Positions 32,089-43,012 of a DNA stretch of 64,000 bases are shown one piece after another. The position numbers were made by a program, and so were the translations under genes. Each line of letters starts with the position of its first letter. Within the stretch, counting starts at the first letter, position 1. Source of the DNA: Hymenopellis radicata (Eukaryota; Basidiomycota; Agaricomycetes; Agaricales; Physalacriaceae); assembly GCA_015501595.1 (NCBI GenBank), contig JADNRX010000001.1, forward strand, positions 372,001 through 436,000. The letters run 5' to 3'. The notes below the pieces were generated by a model, which saw nothing but the letters and a program-made list of their open reading frames with translations, ran no database searches and was not told the DNA's origin.

Positions 32089-32424
32089 TGACGTACGCAG
32101 TGCGGGGTAGTCGAGTACGGGCGCGGTACGCGCTAGGTCGTCGCGGAGCGACTCGGGGAACCACGGGAGGAGGAGACCTGTAGTAATAGTTAATATACTG
32201 GTCTCAGACGATGGTGGTAAAAGTCTGATATTGTACCTGTAGTAATAGTTAATATACTGCTACAGGTATATGTGAGCTTGCGAGTAAAATGGAATAAGAA
32301 TAGGTACTCACGTCTCAGACGATGGTGGTAAAAGTCTGAGACGCGATCGAGTCCGATTCGGGCAGGTAAGCTGCCGCGATCAATACATCTATCTACTCTA
32401 CCATGACTAGCTCGAACTCTGTCA
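32089..32424 (-). repeat. 5' LTR of the copia element
   Basis: This is the same 336 bases as 27383-27718, with no difference seen on reading. It should carry the promoter for the element's minus-strand transcript. Confidence 0.93.
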
Positions 32425-32429
32425 GTTCA
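32425..32429. repeat. Right 5-bp target-site duplication of the copia element
   Basis: Second copy of gttca. The following bases (gcactaa) hold the displaced original stop codon of the HMG-box gene. Confidence 0.93.
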
Positions 32430-32584
32430 GCACTAAAAAGACCTCTTCCCAGGCCAGTACATATTATTGTATATATATCACCCTTCTCTCATTTGTATCG
32501 TTAGTGTATCTTGTATTTTTATCCTCTCGTCGTTTTCCTCTTTCACTGTAGTAATAAATTCTCTTCGTTTTGGTACTGCATGTC

Positions 32585-33147
32585 CTATTCGGTCACTCTA
32601 ACAATCAACTTCTCGAGCTTTTCGTCGAGAACTTCTGCGGCAGCTCTGAGCGCGTCGTTGTCGCTGTCCATGACGATAACAGATGATGGCAGGTGGTAAA
32701 TGACCTCCGTTCCTGCCGTCCCAACCCGTTCTTTGATGAGAATACGCGGTGGGACGTAGTAAGCGGCTCTCATGTCGTGTTGCATCATGGTCTGAGCAAG
32801 GAGAGGGTTCCCAATTGTGTAAACGACCGTCTTGGTGCATCTTTGTCGTAAAGGCGCATCCACGATGTATGCTCCATCTGCAGGAAGAAGCTGGAGAATG
32901 CTTCGATAAGAACCAGGAGAGCGTTCAGCTCAGATAGGCCGACTGACATGAAATTGTTTCCTCTGGTCATTTCATTTAAGCCATTTTGAAGGTCCTCCTT
33001 CGTTTCGGAGGTCCTGAGCAGGGGAAAGAGCCCTCCAGCATTAGCCCGATTAACCTCGCGGTCAAGTCGCTCGAGGACTTGGGATATGGGCAAAGTTGTA
33101 GTAAACGTTACGAGCTGAGCGCTCAGAGGAGTGACAGACTTGATCAT
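32585..33147 (-). CDS. DUF302-family protein
   Basis: Two exons on the minus strand give about 170 residues. The first starts MIKSVTPLSAQLVTFTTTLP at 33147. The second, after an intron ending near 32892, holds TVVYTIGNPLLAQTMMQHD, AAYYVPPRILIKE and EVIYHLPSSVIV and ends with the stop at 32585. The words T-I-G-N-P-x-x-A, Y-x-P-x-R and Y-x-x-P-S are the pattern of the DUF302 fold, whose biochemical role is not established. The donor (gtcggc after NNFMS) is unusual, so the join is less certain than the two domain halves. The gene converges with the HMG-box gene now interrupted by the copia element. Confidence 0.7.
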
Positions 33148-33618
33148 GATGGTTAACGAGACAGAGCACGACGCCGGAAAGCTAGGTACTATATACTTGT
33201 ATCGGACGTCTAACTCAGTTTGGAAACGCCACAGGACAGACGCCGGAGAGATAGTTCGAAATATAGCGGTAAGGGTCGTACGCTCTAGTTCCAGTAAGAC
33301 GGTCATAGAATCAGAAGCTCCGGGGAATCGAGAGTGTTAGTATGGCAGGTGCACTCGACTTGGCTTGCGAATTGCTGAGACGGAGTCAAAAGGGAAGCCG
33401 GAAAGTGGAAACGGTTATGTTAATAATTGCCTATTACTATAGTCCTGTGGCACTTGGTCGCCAGTACAGAGTAAGGCATGCGTTTGACAATTCAATGTTG
33501 GAGGAAAATGGCAAGAGTCAAAATAGCACACATCAGTGTTTGCCACTGTTCGGCACGATCAAACGCAAGCTCGGCCATGTTGTAACGCCGGCCTTTAACA
33601 TAGTACGTCCTACACTCC
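33148..33618. other. Intergenic, divergent promoters
   Basis: This stretch lies between the starts of the DUF302 gene and the Zn2Cys6 gene. A plus frame at 33342-33626 is open for 94 codons but has no family features and runs into the next gene's start. I see no repeat or RNA. Confidence 0.5.
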
Positions 33619-36372
33619 ATGTCTGACAACGAACGTCCTCAAGCTGGAAGCAAGAAGCGTCGGCTTCAAGGTGCTTGCGGTATGTTCAGAGATCATCAAC
33701 GTCGCAACACTTCTTACCATCCCAAGATCTCTGCAGGCAAAAGAAAAGTGGGTCATGTAGTACGCATGCCTGTTAAACGGACCTAATTTATCATCTCTCT
33801 TCGCTAGTAAAATGTGTCTCATTATCCTGCCATTCAAACCAACGCGATTCTTATCCAATCTACAGGTGACAGTGCCAAGATGCCTGATAATAAATGCTCC
33901 AATTGCGTCGCTTTCAATTCCGACTGCACGCATGTGGCAGCTCTTTCCAAGAAGGTACAAACTTACTATGAACGTGCATTTCCTTGAATAATCTTATGTT
34001 ATTCAGCCAGGTAGATGGCACCAGGGTCATGTGTCGGAAACGCCAATCGCGCCGAAAGAAGACATCCAAGTTCACATAAAGTCCATTCTCTCAACTTCGG
34101 TTCCATACGTCGTTCCAAAGGATCAAGCCATTGTTCGTGCGGTCCTTGTTGATCTTGCACGTTACGCGCGTCTGCTAGAGGCCGAAATCGCGTCGTTGAA
34201 AGTCACCGCTGAAGCACCAGAACCATACGTGACTGATTCCGATTCCGACCTCGACGAAAATACTGTGCATCTCACCAGTCCTTTGCGCCACCTAACCGTG
34301 AGCGAACATCCTAATCGACACTTTGGCAAGTCTGCCGCCATCATGCTCGTAAAGAACGCCATAGATGTCAAGAAGCTAATCTGGCCTTCGATCCCCCCAC
34401 CGTCTGGCCGCGTCCGTCGAGAAGAGTTCTGGACTGTCTTTCCTTGGCAGCGTCTCCAGCGTGACTACGACCCGCCACACGACTTCCCTCCTTCGGATCT
34501 CTTAGACAGCCTCGTAGACATATATCTGTCAAACCTAAATGACTATCTCAGTCACATCCATGGTCCCACTTTCAGACGAGAAATAGCCGCCGGAACACAT
34601 CATATTTCTCACGAATTTGGCAACCTTGTTTTGTGCGTCTGTGCTGTTGCTTCTCGTTATTCTTCCGATCCTCGGGTAGGGCTTGGACACCAGGCGGGAT
34701 GGGCATGGTATCGACAGATACGGGTAAATCGCCCAACCGAGCGTACTACGCCTCCTTGTCTCTGGGAGGTTCAAGTCTACCCGCTGATGGCGCTGTTTTT
34801 GTTTGGCTCCGCGACACCAGAACCTTGTTGGCTGCTGGTTGCAGCAGGCGTGCGATTGTGTCAGGATGTGGGGGCACATCGCAGGCGACCATTGGATCCT
34901 CATGAATGGACATGCGAGGACGAACAATGGAAACGAACGTTTTGGGCGCACGTAACCGTTGATACACTCACGAGTTCGATCACTGGGAAACCTAGGGCAA
35001 CCACGTCAGAGCAGTATGTCCTTTGAACACCAAGTTTATAGAAAGCTAACTTGTTGGTATGTTTTGAGTTACGATTTGGCGTACCCGCTTGAAGTAGACG
35101 ACGATTATTGGCCGGGCGAAGCCCTCGCTGACCCCAAGAAACCGTGGACTCAACCGATTGGCGTCCAGGCATCATCCACCGCATTGATATTGCATCTGAA
35201 ACTCCTAGAAATTCTCGGTTTTGCGCAGAACACAATTGTAAGTGCAGTACTGCCTGTGATTATTTTTTTCTGATTCAACTCTGCCTAGTATGCCTTGAAC
35301 CGCCCCGTCTATTGGGATGCAATGTCCGCACCCGAATGGGACCGCAAGATTGCTGTTCATCTCGACTCCGCACTCAACAAATGGGTCGACTCTTTGCCTG
35401 AGCATCGCAAGCATTTTTCTCTCCTTCAACATCTAGCCGCCAATTAACTGACTGTTTTTCATCTAGTTCGCTGGGATGATAACATACCAAACGATCGGCA
35501 CTTCAATCAGTCGGCAATGTTGTATACATCGTATTTCTGGGTTCAAACTCACATTCATCGACCGTTTCTGCCTCGGGTGAAGGCAAATGCGAGTTGTGGG
35601 GGAACGGGGTTAGCTCGAGGACTCGAATTCCCTTCCATGGTAATATGCAGCAATGCTGCGCGCTTCTGCTGTCACGTCCTCTATTCTCACTCGCTACGGG
35701 GAATAATGCCCCTGCCTCATATGCTCGTCGCCGTCTTCCATTCTGCTGTGCTGATCTTGCTTCATTCTTGGGCAGGGAAACATGTAAGTTTACCCGGGAG
35801 CCCGGCTCGAAATGCGGAAGACATAAGGAAGTGCATGGCCGTCCTTGCTCACTACGAAGCCAGGTATCAAGTTGCGGGTAGATACCAGTTGAGTCCACCT
35901 TGGAGCTCTTTGCCCACTCTGTTGACCTTGAAATTAGTGATGTTCTCCGTGAATTATTTGAGGGTACTCAGCCAGAAGCCGAGGGCCCCACAGCGCGGAA
36001 ACGTCCCCTCGAAGAAGCCGATATAAATCCTGAAGATAACGGTGTTCGTTCCATGGCGGCCCCGGCAGAGCAGAACGCAGCATTCTCAGAATTGCCGCTT
36101 CGCACCGACGACTTGCTGGCCGGCTGGAACCTGGACAGTGTGCCTTTGGATACAAGTTCACTGGATGAGTTCATGGGTGCCTTGTTGATGCAAGATGGTA
36201 TGACTGGTGGGTTGAATTCTTATGAAGATCAGGAGTTTTAGCTAATTTCACGATAGATTCATCGTGGCTTCAAGCGCTCGGAGGTACATACAGCAATTAC
36301 GGTTTCTCGTTATATGATAACGATGTTAATGACTTACCCACTGTCTCCGAGTTGCTAGACGGGAGTCGCTGA
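33619..36372 (+). CDS. Zn2Cys6 (GAL4-type) fungal transcription factor
   Basis: Ten exons give 755 residues: 33619-33679, 33727-33747, 33808-33813, 33866-33954, 34007-35013, 35069-35237, 35289-35406, 35467-35887, 35938-36197 and 36257-36372. The zinc cluster CDLCRQKKIKCDSAKMP...KCSNC...C is assembled from four exons, one of only 6 nt. A fungal_trans domain follows (LVDIYLSNLNDYLSHIHGPT, FGNLVLCVCAVASRYSSDP, WWLLVAAG-like region, EDEQWKRTFW, HYDLAYPLEVDDDYW, LPEHLRWDDN). The C-terminus is acidic with tryptophan and leucine. The intron at 35407-35466 begins GC. The wording resembles mushroom relatives of XlnR-type factors, but the targets cannot be told. The junction of PEHLRWD, a family motif, supports the GC donor. 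Confidence 0.88.
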
Positions 36373-36531
36373 TCCTCTGTCCTCTCTTGTATAGTAATAG
36401 TGGATGTAAATTTCTGTAACAACAACAATGGAAAGGAATGTCGAAAGGATGTGGTGGTCGTACAGACGTGCGAGTGTAAATGTTTTGTTACATATGTGAA
36501 TAAGGTGCGGAATAAATTAAGGAAGCGAGCT

Positions 36532-37291
36532 TCACTTCGTCTCGTCCTCTTCAGTCGCACGTCCGAGATCACTGGGTATACTCTCAGCCCCTTCGTTGTC
36601 ACTGCCAACGATGTCAACATCGTCCGCTAAAGTAATGAACATCGTCAGAGCTGGCTTATCTCGGGAGTAACGGACTGTACCTGTAACAGCGTTGTCGCCG
36701 TCGTTCCAGCTCATGTCGCCTTCAGATGGTGATGACTCTGATTCACCGTCAGTCAGACCCCATTCCATGTCTTCTTGGTCTTGCCATTCCCAGTTCCGAT
36801 AACCATCCAAGTCTATAGGATCCAAGTCACCGACAGCTCCGAAGGAATCATCAACGTCTTCGAAGTCGTCAATCTCCATTTCGTCGGTTCCCATGAAGAA
36901 ATCGTCTTCGTCGTCCTCCGGGATGTATTCACCGCCGTCGGAAGACTCGTCGTCGGATGAAGGTGGACGGATGCTCAGGAAGACATATCGGCATGCAGGG
37001 CAACTTCCGTGCATGGTGCGAATCCATTCCGTCAAACTAGCAAGACATGAGTAAAACTGGTCCGTGAGATGGAGTGGAGGTGACCTACTCCTTTCTACAG
37101 AAAACGTGTCCACAACCGTCCAGCTGGGTGACACCAGAGTCTGGCCCAGAGTCTTCGTCAAAGAAATCCGAAAAGGGCAGCAGACATATTGGACACGAGT
37201 CCTGTATAGGAACTTGGTGTCTGCCAAGACGAGGAAGACTGGAAATTAACGCGGCCACCACCTCAGAGCCTTGTTGATGGTCCATATTCAA
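36532..37291 (-). CDS. RING-finger protein, putative ubiquitin ligase
   Basis: Two or three exons on the minus strand, starting MNMDHQQGSEVVAALISS at 37291. The RING is split by the intron at 37037-37088: CPICLLPF, then GCGHVFCRKDLTEWI and CPACR, i.e. C-x2-C...C-x-H-x2-C...C-x2-C. The rest is very acidic (SDDESSDGGEYIPEDDEDD) and probably disordered. A further in-frame intron (54 bp, gtacag...ttag) may remove part of the tail near 36630-36683; either form stays open to the stop at 36532. RING proteins usually act as E3 ligases; the substrate is unknown. Confidence 0.8.
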
Positions 37292-37501
37292 CCAACACAG
37301 TCATGCCGGCCCGTGTGCCGGTCAGTCAACGCGCGCCAGTCACGTGTGCTGATGATTGCATCAAGTTTCAATTCTTTCAATTTCCAATTTCGCGTTAGGT
37401 TCCTTCTTGTCATCAAGGCATGCTTAAGCTTCCGATTTCCCCACAGGCATGCAGTATAAAAAGGGGACGTCACCTGAGCTTTCTGGCGTCTCCTTCCCGT
37501 C

Positions 37502-39479
37502 ATGTCCATCCACGAAAAATCGGATCCGGAGGACGTTCAAGAGTTCGAAGAGAAACACGGCCGTGAGGATCCCGACGCCAAGTACGGTGGGCATGAAGCT
37601 CGCCTGAAGCTCGAGAAGAAGCTTCTCTTGAAGGTCGACCTTCGCATGTCCATCTTGATCTTCATCTACATCCTGAACTATGTTGGTCTTTTCTTTTTAT
37701 CAAGTACGGACACCTTCTGATAAATCGTGCAGATAGACCGAAACAATGCTGGGTCCGTGGCAAGACGTTCGACTCTCTGTTCTCGTTCTCATCCTGCCTC
37801 TACAGTGCTGCGCGTGTTCACGGGTTTGAGGAAGACCTGCATCTCGAAGGACAAGAGTTCGCAACTCTTCTCTCCATTCTCTATGTCGGCTACATCATCA
37901 TGCAAATCCCGTCGTGAGTTTCTCTCCATCGCCGCAGCCGTGCTGCATCCATTGAACCTGTTCTGGAAACGCAGGAACATGTTCCTCAACTGGGTTGGAA
38001 AGCCATCCCTATACCTCCCTGCGTGCATGATCGTGTGGGGCACCATCTCATGCCTGACCGGTGCGTCCATTTGGGATATTCTAAGCGGTAAAGGTACTAA
38101 CTTCCTCCATAAGGGATTACGAAGAAGCGAGTATTCTCCGGGACTGATCCAGTTATCGGATGCTTACCTTGTTTTTTCCAGCTTTGTCGGAGCGCTTCTG
38201 ACGCGGTTCTTCTTGGGGTTTGTTGAGGCTGCCTTTTTCCCTGGCGCGTTATTCCTCATCTCAAAGGTATGCTGCTCTTTGTGAGCGCCCAATTTGCCTG
38301 CTGACCTTCCCAACCTAGTGGTACAAGCGGGACGAAATTGGGTTACGGACCGCGATTCTGTATTGCGGAAATATTATTAGTAATGCCTTTGGGTCCTTAA
38401 TGGCGTCCGGGATCTTGAGTGGTATGAATGGTAAACTCGGACATTCAGCGTGGCGGTCAGTCCTTCACATTTCCTTGTCCCGCTTTCGCTAAGGAATTCC
38501 CTGCAGGTGGTTGTTCTACATCGAAGGAGCCCTCACCATTTTTGTCGCTGTTATAGCGATCTTTGTGCTGCCAGATTTCCCCTCCACAACCAAATGGCTC
38601 TCACCACTCGAACGAGAGTTGGCAATGCAGCGCATGGAGGAGGATGTTGGCGTTGGTGACCAAGGCGAAACAGAAGAAGGCGGCCAAATACGTGGCTTGA
38701 TACTCGCCATCAAGGATTGGAAAGTTTGGTGGATGTCGCTGGCGTTAACCGCTCAGGTCATCGGTCTTTCATTCAACGCGTATTTCCCGACGCTCAGTCA
38801 GACTATGGGATACAGCTATACCATTTCCTTGGTCTTATGTGCGCCGCCGTTTATTTTTACGACGATCGTAGCTTTCATCGTGTCAAGGTATGTCTTCCTT
38901 CATCCTGAGTGCACTCTTTTCTGATTTCTGGTAGACATTCGGATAAGACGGGGGAACGATACTATCACATAATAGGTCCCTTCGTGTTTGGGATTATCGG
39001 ATACATTATCGCCATTTCCACGATGAACACTGCTGCACGTTACGTCTCATTGTGAGCAATATGCACTCCATTCATTTTTCCGGTGACTGAAGCACTGCAG
39101 ATTCTTAATGGCTCAAAGTTATGCTGGCTTCGTGTGCATGTATGCCTGGATGAGCAACTCGTTCCCTCGGCCACCCTCGAAGCGCGCTGTTGCGCTGGCA
39201 TTGATGAATGCGTTCTCCCAACTGGGCAACGTGGCTGGATCGTGAGTGACATTCATAGTCTCGCCTGTCGTATGAATTGACTGGTGTTCCAGATATATCT
39301 GGCCAAAGACGTGGGGACCCTCGTACAGATATTCGTATGCGATCTGTATCTCGAACTTTGGCCTATCGATCATCATGTTGTGGATATTCCGCCAACATCT
39401 TATATCAATTAACAAGAAGCTTGACGAGGAGGATGAAAGGAAGGGAGTGCAAAAGAAAGGGTTTAGATACCTCATATGA
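37502..39479 (+). CDS. MFS transporter, Dal5/anion:cation symporter family
   Basis: Multi-exon gene beginning MSIHEKSDPEDVQEFEEKHG. Twelve hydrophobic segments can be followed: ILIFIYILNYIDRNNAG (family motif in TM1), GQEFATLLSILYVGYIIMQI, LPACMIVWGTISCLTG, GALLTRFFLGFVEAAFFPGA, LYCGNIISNAFGSLMASG, WLFYIEGALTIFVAVIAIF; after the central loop, WWMSLALTAQVIGLSFNAYF, LCAPPFIFTTIVAFIVS, GPFVFGIIGYIIAI, YVSLFLMAQSYAGFVC, ALMNAFSQLGNVAGSYIW and FGLSIIMLWIF. Relatives carry allantoate, nicotinate, biotin or other organic anions at the plasma membrane. The splice pattern between TM3 and TM4 (38061-38180) is unclear, because that stretch is also open in frame. The second transporter at 45240 belongs to the same family. 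Confidence 0.85.
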
Positions 39480-39715
39480 CCGCTGTCTGTACGTTACAGT
39501 CTGAATTCAGAATGGCTTGACTCGAGGCCGTGGTCCGATTACGGAGAAGACGGACGAGAAAGATAGAGAGGCACGAGGTCGCTGTAGGCGGATCACGAGT
39601 TGGGCCGATTTTGGCCAGACACGTCGGCGCCAGTTCCAGGTGCCAGGTTGCGGGATTCTGGGGCATCGTCCAGCGTCCTTATAATCGAGATGCGGGGTAG
39701 CAGGAAGGCAATGCA

Positions 39716-40092
39716 ATGAACCCTCTACTGAATCACAACTTTCATTGTTTCCCCCTTGGCCACATTCAAGGCATCAAAGGGCGTCCTATATCAACTGGAC
39801 TTGTAACTTGTGCGGGAGCCACGGTGCTTGCATATGTGAGTTGGATGGCCAGTTTCTACGGTCTCGCATTGCTAAATTGTGTTCAATCAGACTGCGTACA
39901 GCGTGTGGCGAGACGAACACCAGAGGAGAGCCGCTGCTCAGGTCAAGTGAGTGATTTAGTGTGCGGCAGAGTAAACCATCTGACTACTGGATCCGCAGAC
40001 AGAAAACCAAGGTAGCGAAAAAGTTGGGGAAGAACAAGGAAATAGATGCAGATTGTTTTGATAGCGTTGAATGGTGTATATTATATGACTGA
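39716..40092 (+). CDS. Small single-pass membrane protein, 89 residues
   Basis: I do not recognise the family. Three exons (39716-39835, 39891-39946, 39999-40092) with two strong GTGAGT donors join exactly in frame to 89 residues and a stop. The layout is a short N-terminus (MNPLLNHNFH), one hydrophobic helix (RPISTGLVTCAGATVLAY) and a charged, basic tail (VWRDEHQRRAAAQVKQKTK). That is the shape of small inner-membrane or ER proteins. The consistent frame across two introns is the main evidence that it is real. The start codon is the first ATG in frame, but an upstream exon is possible. Confidence 0.5.
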
Positions 40093-40298
40093 ACACGAAA
40101 ACGAGCATGGGGGAATGGAGGACCGGCAGGAAAGGGAAATCACACGCGACTGCTTAATTTAGCAGCGACGCCAGCGGCATTTTGCGATAATAATCCCTCA
40201 CACATCTTGCCCCAAGCCATCAAGTCGCCGGTGTAAATTGGCAGGTTTCCCTGTCATTTTCCGCGCACGCCTTTCGGTCGAGCTCGTTGTCGCCGGCA

Positions 40299-41707
40299 AT
40301 GAACTCGCTCGCATATCTGTCGCGGCAGTTCGACGTCGTGGCCTCACGGACGCCGCCATCGACGCCTACGACCGACCGCCACTCTTACAATCCTGACCGC
40401 CGCAGGAATACCGCTTCGGAGACGCCGCTGCCGCGCGTCAAGACGTGGTCCACTAAATCTTTCCTCTTTTCTCCCCAGTCCAGGCCCGGAACCCCAGCCA
40501 AACGTTCCCATTCGTCTCCGTCTGATTTCATATCCATCGCCAAGCAGGCTGCTCGTTCGCTGCCAGACGAGCCCGCGCCCTCGACGCCAGAACTACAGGT
40601 TATGCCCAAAGACGTCGACAATCTCCATTCCCTTCTCAAGCGCATATTCTTTGTACGGGTACTCTCGCTCGCCTGGGACGCACTGCAGACAGCGTGGATG
40701 TCGCTAACGGGGTGGTATCCTGTGAACGGCAAGGTGGCAGTTCCAGTGACGGTACGCGAGAAGGAGGTTACTGACGACGAGACTACCGACGAATCATTAC
40801 CACCCTCGCCACTTCACTTGTCACCACAACAGATTCCGCAACCTCAGACGGTTCACCGTTCATTCACGGATCCTCTAGCACAGGGACATAAACCGCTAAT
40901 ATCACCACAAGATGTCCCCGGATCTCGCGCATCCACGCCCGGCGCTCCCCCACGTCGCACGCCGTTTCATCTCCCCAAAACATTAGTTCTCGACCTTGAC
41001 GAAACGCTAATTCACTCCACGTCGCGCCCTATGCCTTCATCGTCGACTGGATCAGGATTCTTTGGCTTGGGAGCACTTACGAGACAGAAGCAGGGCCCAG
41101 GACATGTGGTGGAAGTCGTCCTCGGAGGGCGGAGCACGTTGTATCATGTATACAAGCGTCCGTTTGTGGATTTCTTCTTGCGGACAGTACGTGTCGCTGT
41201 TTCATCGCGTATGCTCAAGCTCATCCCTCTAATAGGTCTCGGGATGGTACACATTGGTGATATTTACGGCGTCGATGCAGGAGTACGCGGATCCGGTGAT
41301 AGACTGGTTAGACCAAGGGCGGGGGATACTTACGAATCGGTTATTCAGAGATGTAAGTTGCATGTGGTCTCTTGGATACCTGTCGCTCACCCGATCTAGT
41401 CTTGTACGCAGCTACCTAATGGGACATATACGAAAGATCTTTCCGTGGTGGAGAATGATTTGGCTCGGGTCTGTCTGATTGACAACTCCCCTGTCAGTTA
41501 TCGCGTCAATGAAGGTTGGGAATCCTTGTATTCGCGGCTCATGGCCATATCTGATCTTTCGTAGCCAACGGCATTCCAATAGAAGGGTGGACACACGATC
41601 CTTCAGACGAGGCCTTGCTGGATCTGTTGCCGGTGCTAGACTCTCTACGGTTCACGTCGGATGTTCGACGTGTTTTGGGGCTACGTTGTGCAGGGGGGTC
41701 ATCATAG
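40299..41707 (+). CDS. NEM1: Nem1-type (Dullard/CTDNEP1) protein phosphatase
   Basis: Nem1 dephosphorylates the phosphatidate phosphatase lipin (Pah1) at the nuclear envelope/ER and so controls lipid and membrane synthesis. The N-terminus is long and Ser/Pro-rich, with a hydrophobic stretch ([20 protein letters not shown]) that could anchor it. The FCP1-like catalytic domain starts at about residue 228 with [12 protein letters not shown] (DxDxT), then [61 protein letters not shown] and YRVNE, ending with a short tail ([15 protein letters not shown]). Introns at about 41188-41236, 41353-41399 and 41514-41564 rejoin these motifs in frame. Some relatives have two membrane helices; only one is evident. 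Confidence 0.9.
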
Positions 41708-42010
41708 CATTATAATTCATATTTCCTTGTAGACATATTATCGGGCTGCTATTCTAGCTTTCTTTGCATCTCATTCCATAGCTTATTACTCTGGGCATCA
41801 CTGACAATCATTATTGATACCAATGTATATTCTCAATGTATCAGCTTCGTGCTCGTTGTTCAACGTTCAACCGTCAACGCTCTCATTCACTACAATATAC
41901 AATATTTAACAGAAATGCGGAAAAAACTACGAAGAGCCCATGGAAGTATGTGAGTAGCATTAGCGGTGGTGTGTGGATGTGAGAGAAAAGAAAACAGGGA
42001 GTCGAACGCG
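41708..42010. other. Intergenic, convergent 3' flanks
   Basis: AT-rich 3' sequence between NEM1 and SNF7 (for example acaatatacaatatttaa near 41900). Nothing else is seen. Confidence 0.5.
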
Positions 42011-42867
42011 TTACATTGCAAGTTCCGCTTGCAATTGCCGCAGCTGGGCCTCCTCGTCGTCCTCTACTGCTACTGCGGCAGGACCTATTAGATAGCCGTG
42101 AGTGACCGTGAGTCAGTGATTAGTGCATGACTGCGTACCAGTCTTGTGTGCAGTTGGAGGAGCGTGGGCTGGCGCATGGTCGGCCATTAAACGCTCGTTG
42201 AGCTCTTCCTGTTCCAGTGCGTCCAGCTCTTGAAGTAGCTCGTCCTAGAAACAATGAGAACAATGAGGCAATCCATATATTAGCATACGCACCTCGTCCA
42301 TCTGCTCCCCTACAGGTGCTGATATGACATCTGAAATCTCGTCCGCCACCTGTCGTTGCTCGTTGACCTGATCCATCACCTCGTTGACCTGGTCGACGTT
42401 CCTGTCGGGTACAGTGAGCGGAATACGGGGGCATAGCGAGCAAAGATGAGACGTACATGTTACCGTGGATGACTTTGAGAGCTTCAGAGCCCTTCTTCAT
42501 CGCGAGCATGGTTTCGGCGTTCAGGTTTGCCTCCTCCAGGGTATGTATCTGCATCTCGAGCTGCATGCGGGTGCCGTTGACCCGCTCGAGCTCCTTCTCG
42601 CTCCGGTTCTTGCGCTTGAGCGCCATCGTAGCCACTGCGAAGCGCGGTGAAAGGCATGTCACAGGCAGCGAGCCCAGCACACGTACCAGCCTTGTTCGTC
42701 ACCACATTCGCCTTGGCCTTTTTCAGGTCCTCTTCAATGTTCTTCGCCAAGTACTCTTCCTTCTTCTCAATCATCGCCAGCTGTGCTCGTAGGCTGACTA
42801 TTGCATCTCTCGCCGACTGCTTGGGGTCCTTGCGAGGCGCAAAGTAGCTCATGAACGAAGCCATCAT
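42011..42867 (-). CDS. SNF7: ESCRT-III subunit SNF7 (VPS32/CHMP4)
   Basis: SNF7 is the main polymer-forming subunit of ESCRT-III, which buds vesicles into endosomes and seals membranes. The minus-strand gene begins MMASFMSYFAPRKDPKQSAR at 42867. Exons separated by about 50 bp introns code VSLRAQLAMIEKKEEYLAKN, AKANVVTNKA, VATMALKRKNRSEKELERVN, MQIHTLEEANLNAETM, MKKGSEALKVIHGNM, VDQVNEVMDQVNEQRQVADE, ISDVISAPVGEQMDE and DELLQELDALEQEELN, and end with a short helix EAQLRQLQAELAM. The basic first helix, coiled coil and acidic C-terminal autoinhibitory region are all present; length is about 220 residues, as usual. Either of two adjacent ATGs may be used. Confidence 0.93.
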
Positions 42868-43012
42868 CGACGTCGGCGAGAATGTAGGAAAATCAGGAAA
42901 ACTGCGGGACAAGCCCTCTAAGAGTGGTGGTCGGAGGTGAGTTGACTGTAAAGCGCAAGATGCGGCCCGATAAAGCAGTTGGCGTGCGTCACACACACCA
43001 GTGCGTGACTCA

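Larger units (their letters stand above)
27383..32424 (-). mobile_element. Complete Ty1/copia LTR retrotransposon, 5042 bp
   Basis: Two 336-bp LTRs starting tgacgtacgc and ending ctctgtca (TG...CA) enclose gag and pol on the minus strand. A 5-bp target duplication, gttca, flanks the element. The LTRs look identical on reading, so the insertion is recent. The order protease, integrase, reverse transcriptase, RNase H places it in the Ty1/copia group. The 5' LTR in element orientation is 32089-32424. A candidate primer site and a purine tract adjoin the LTRs inside. gag and pol overlap in different frames, and pol has one frameshift before RNase H, so this copy may depend on others. It lies antisense within the last codons of the second HMG-box gene. 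Confidence 0.95.

Noticed and set aside
35860..35940. Apparent frameshift in the Zn2Cys6 factor between AGRY and DVLRELFEG.
   Set aside because: A 50-bp intron at 35888-35937 (gttgag...ttag) restores the frame and a family-like A-G-R-x-x-D wording.
38060..38180. Possible extra loop in the first transporter between TM3 and TM4.
   Set aside because: Family members have no such insert; the stretch is more likely intronic and open by chance, though the exact splice is unresolved.
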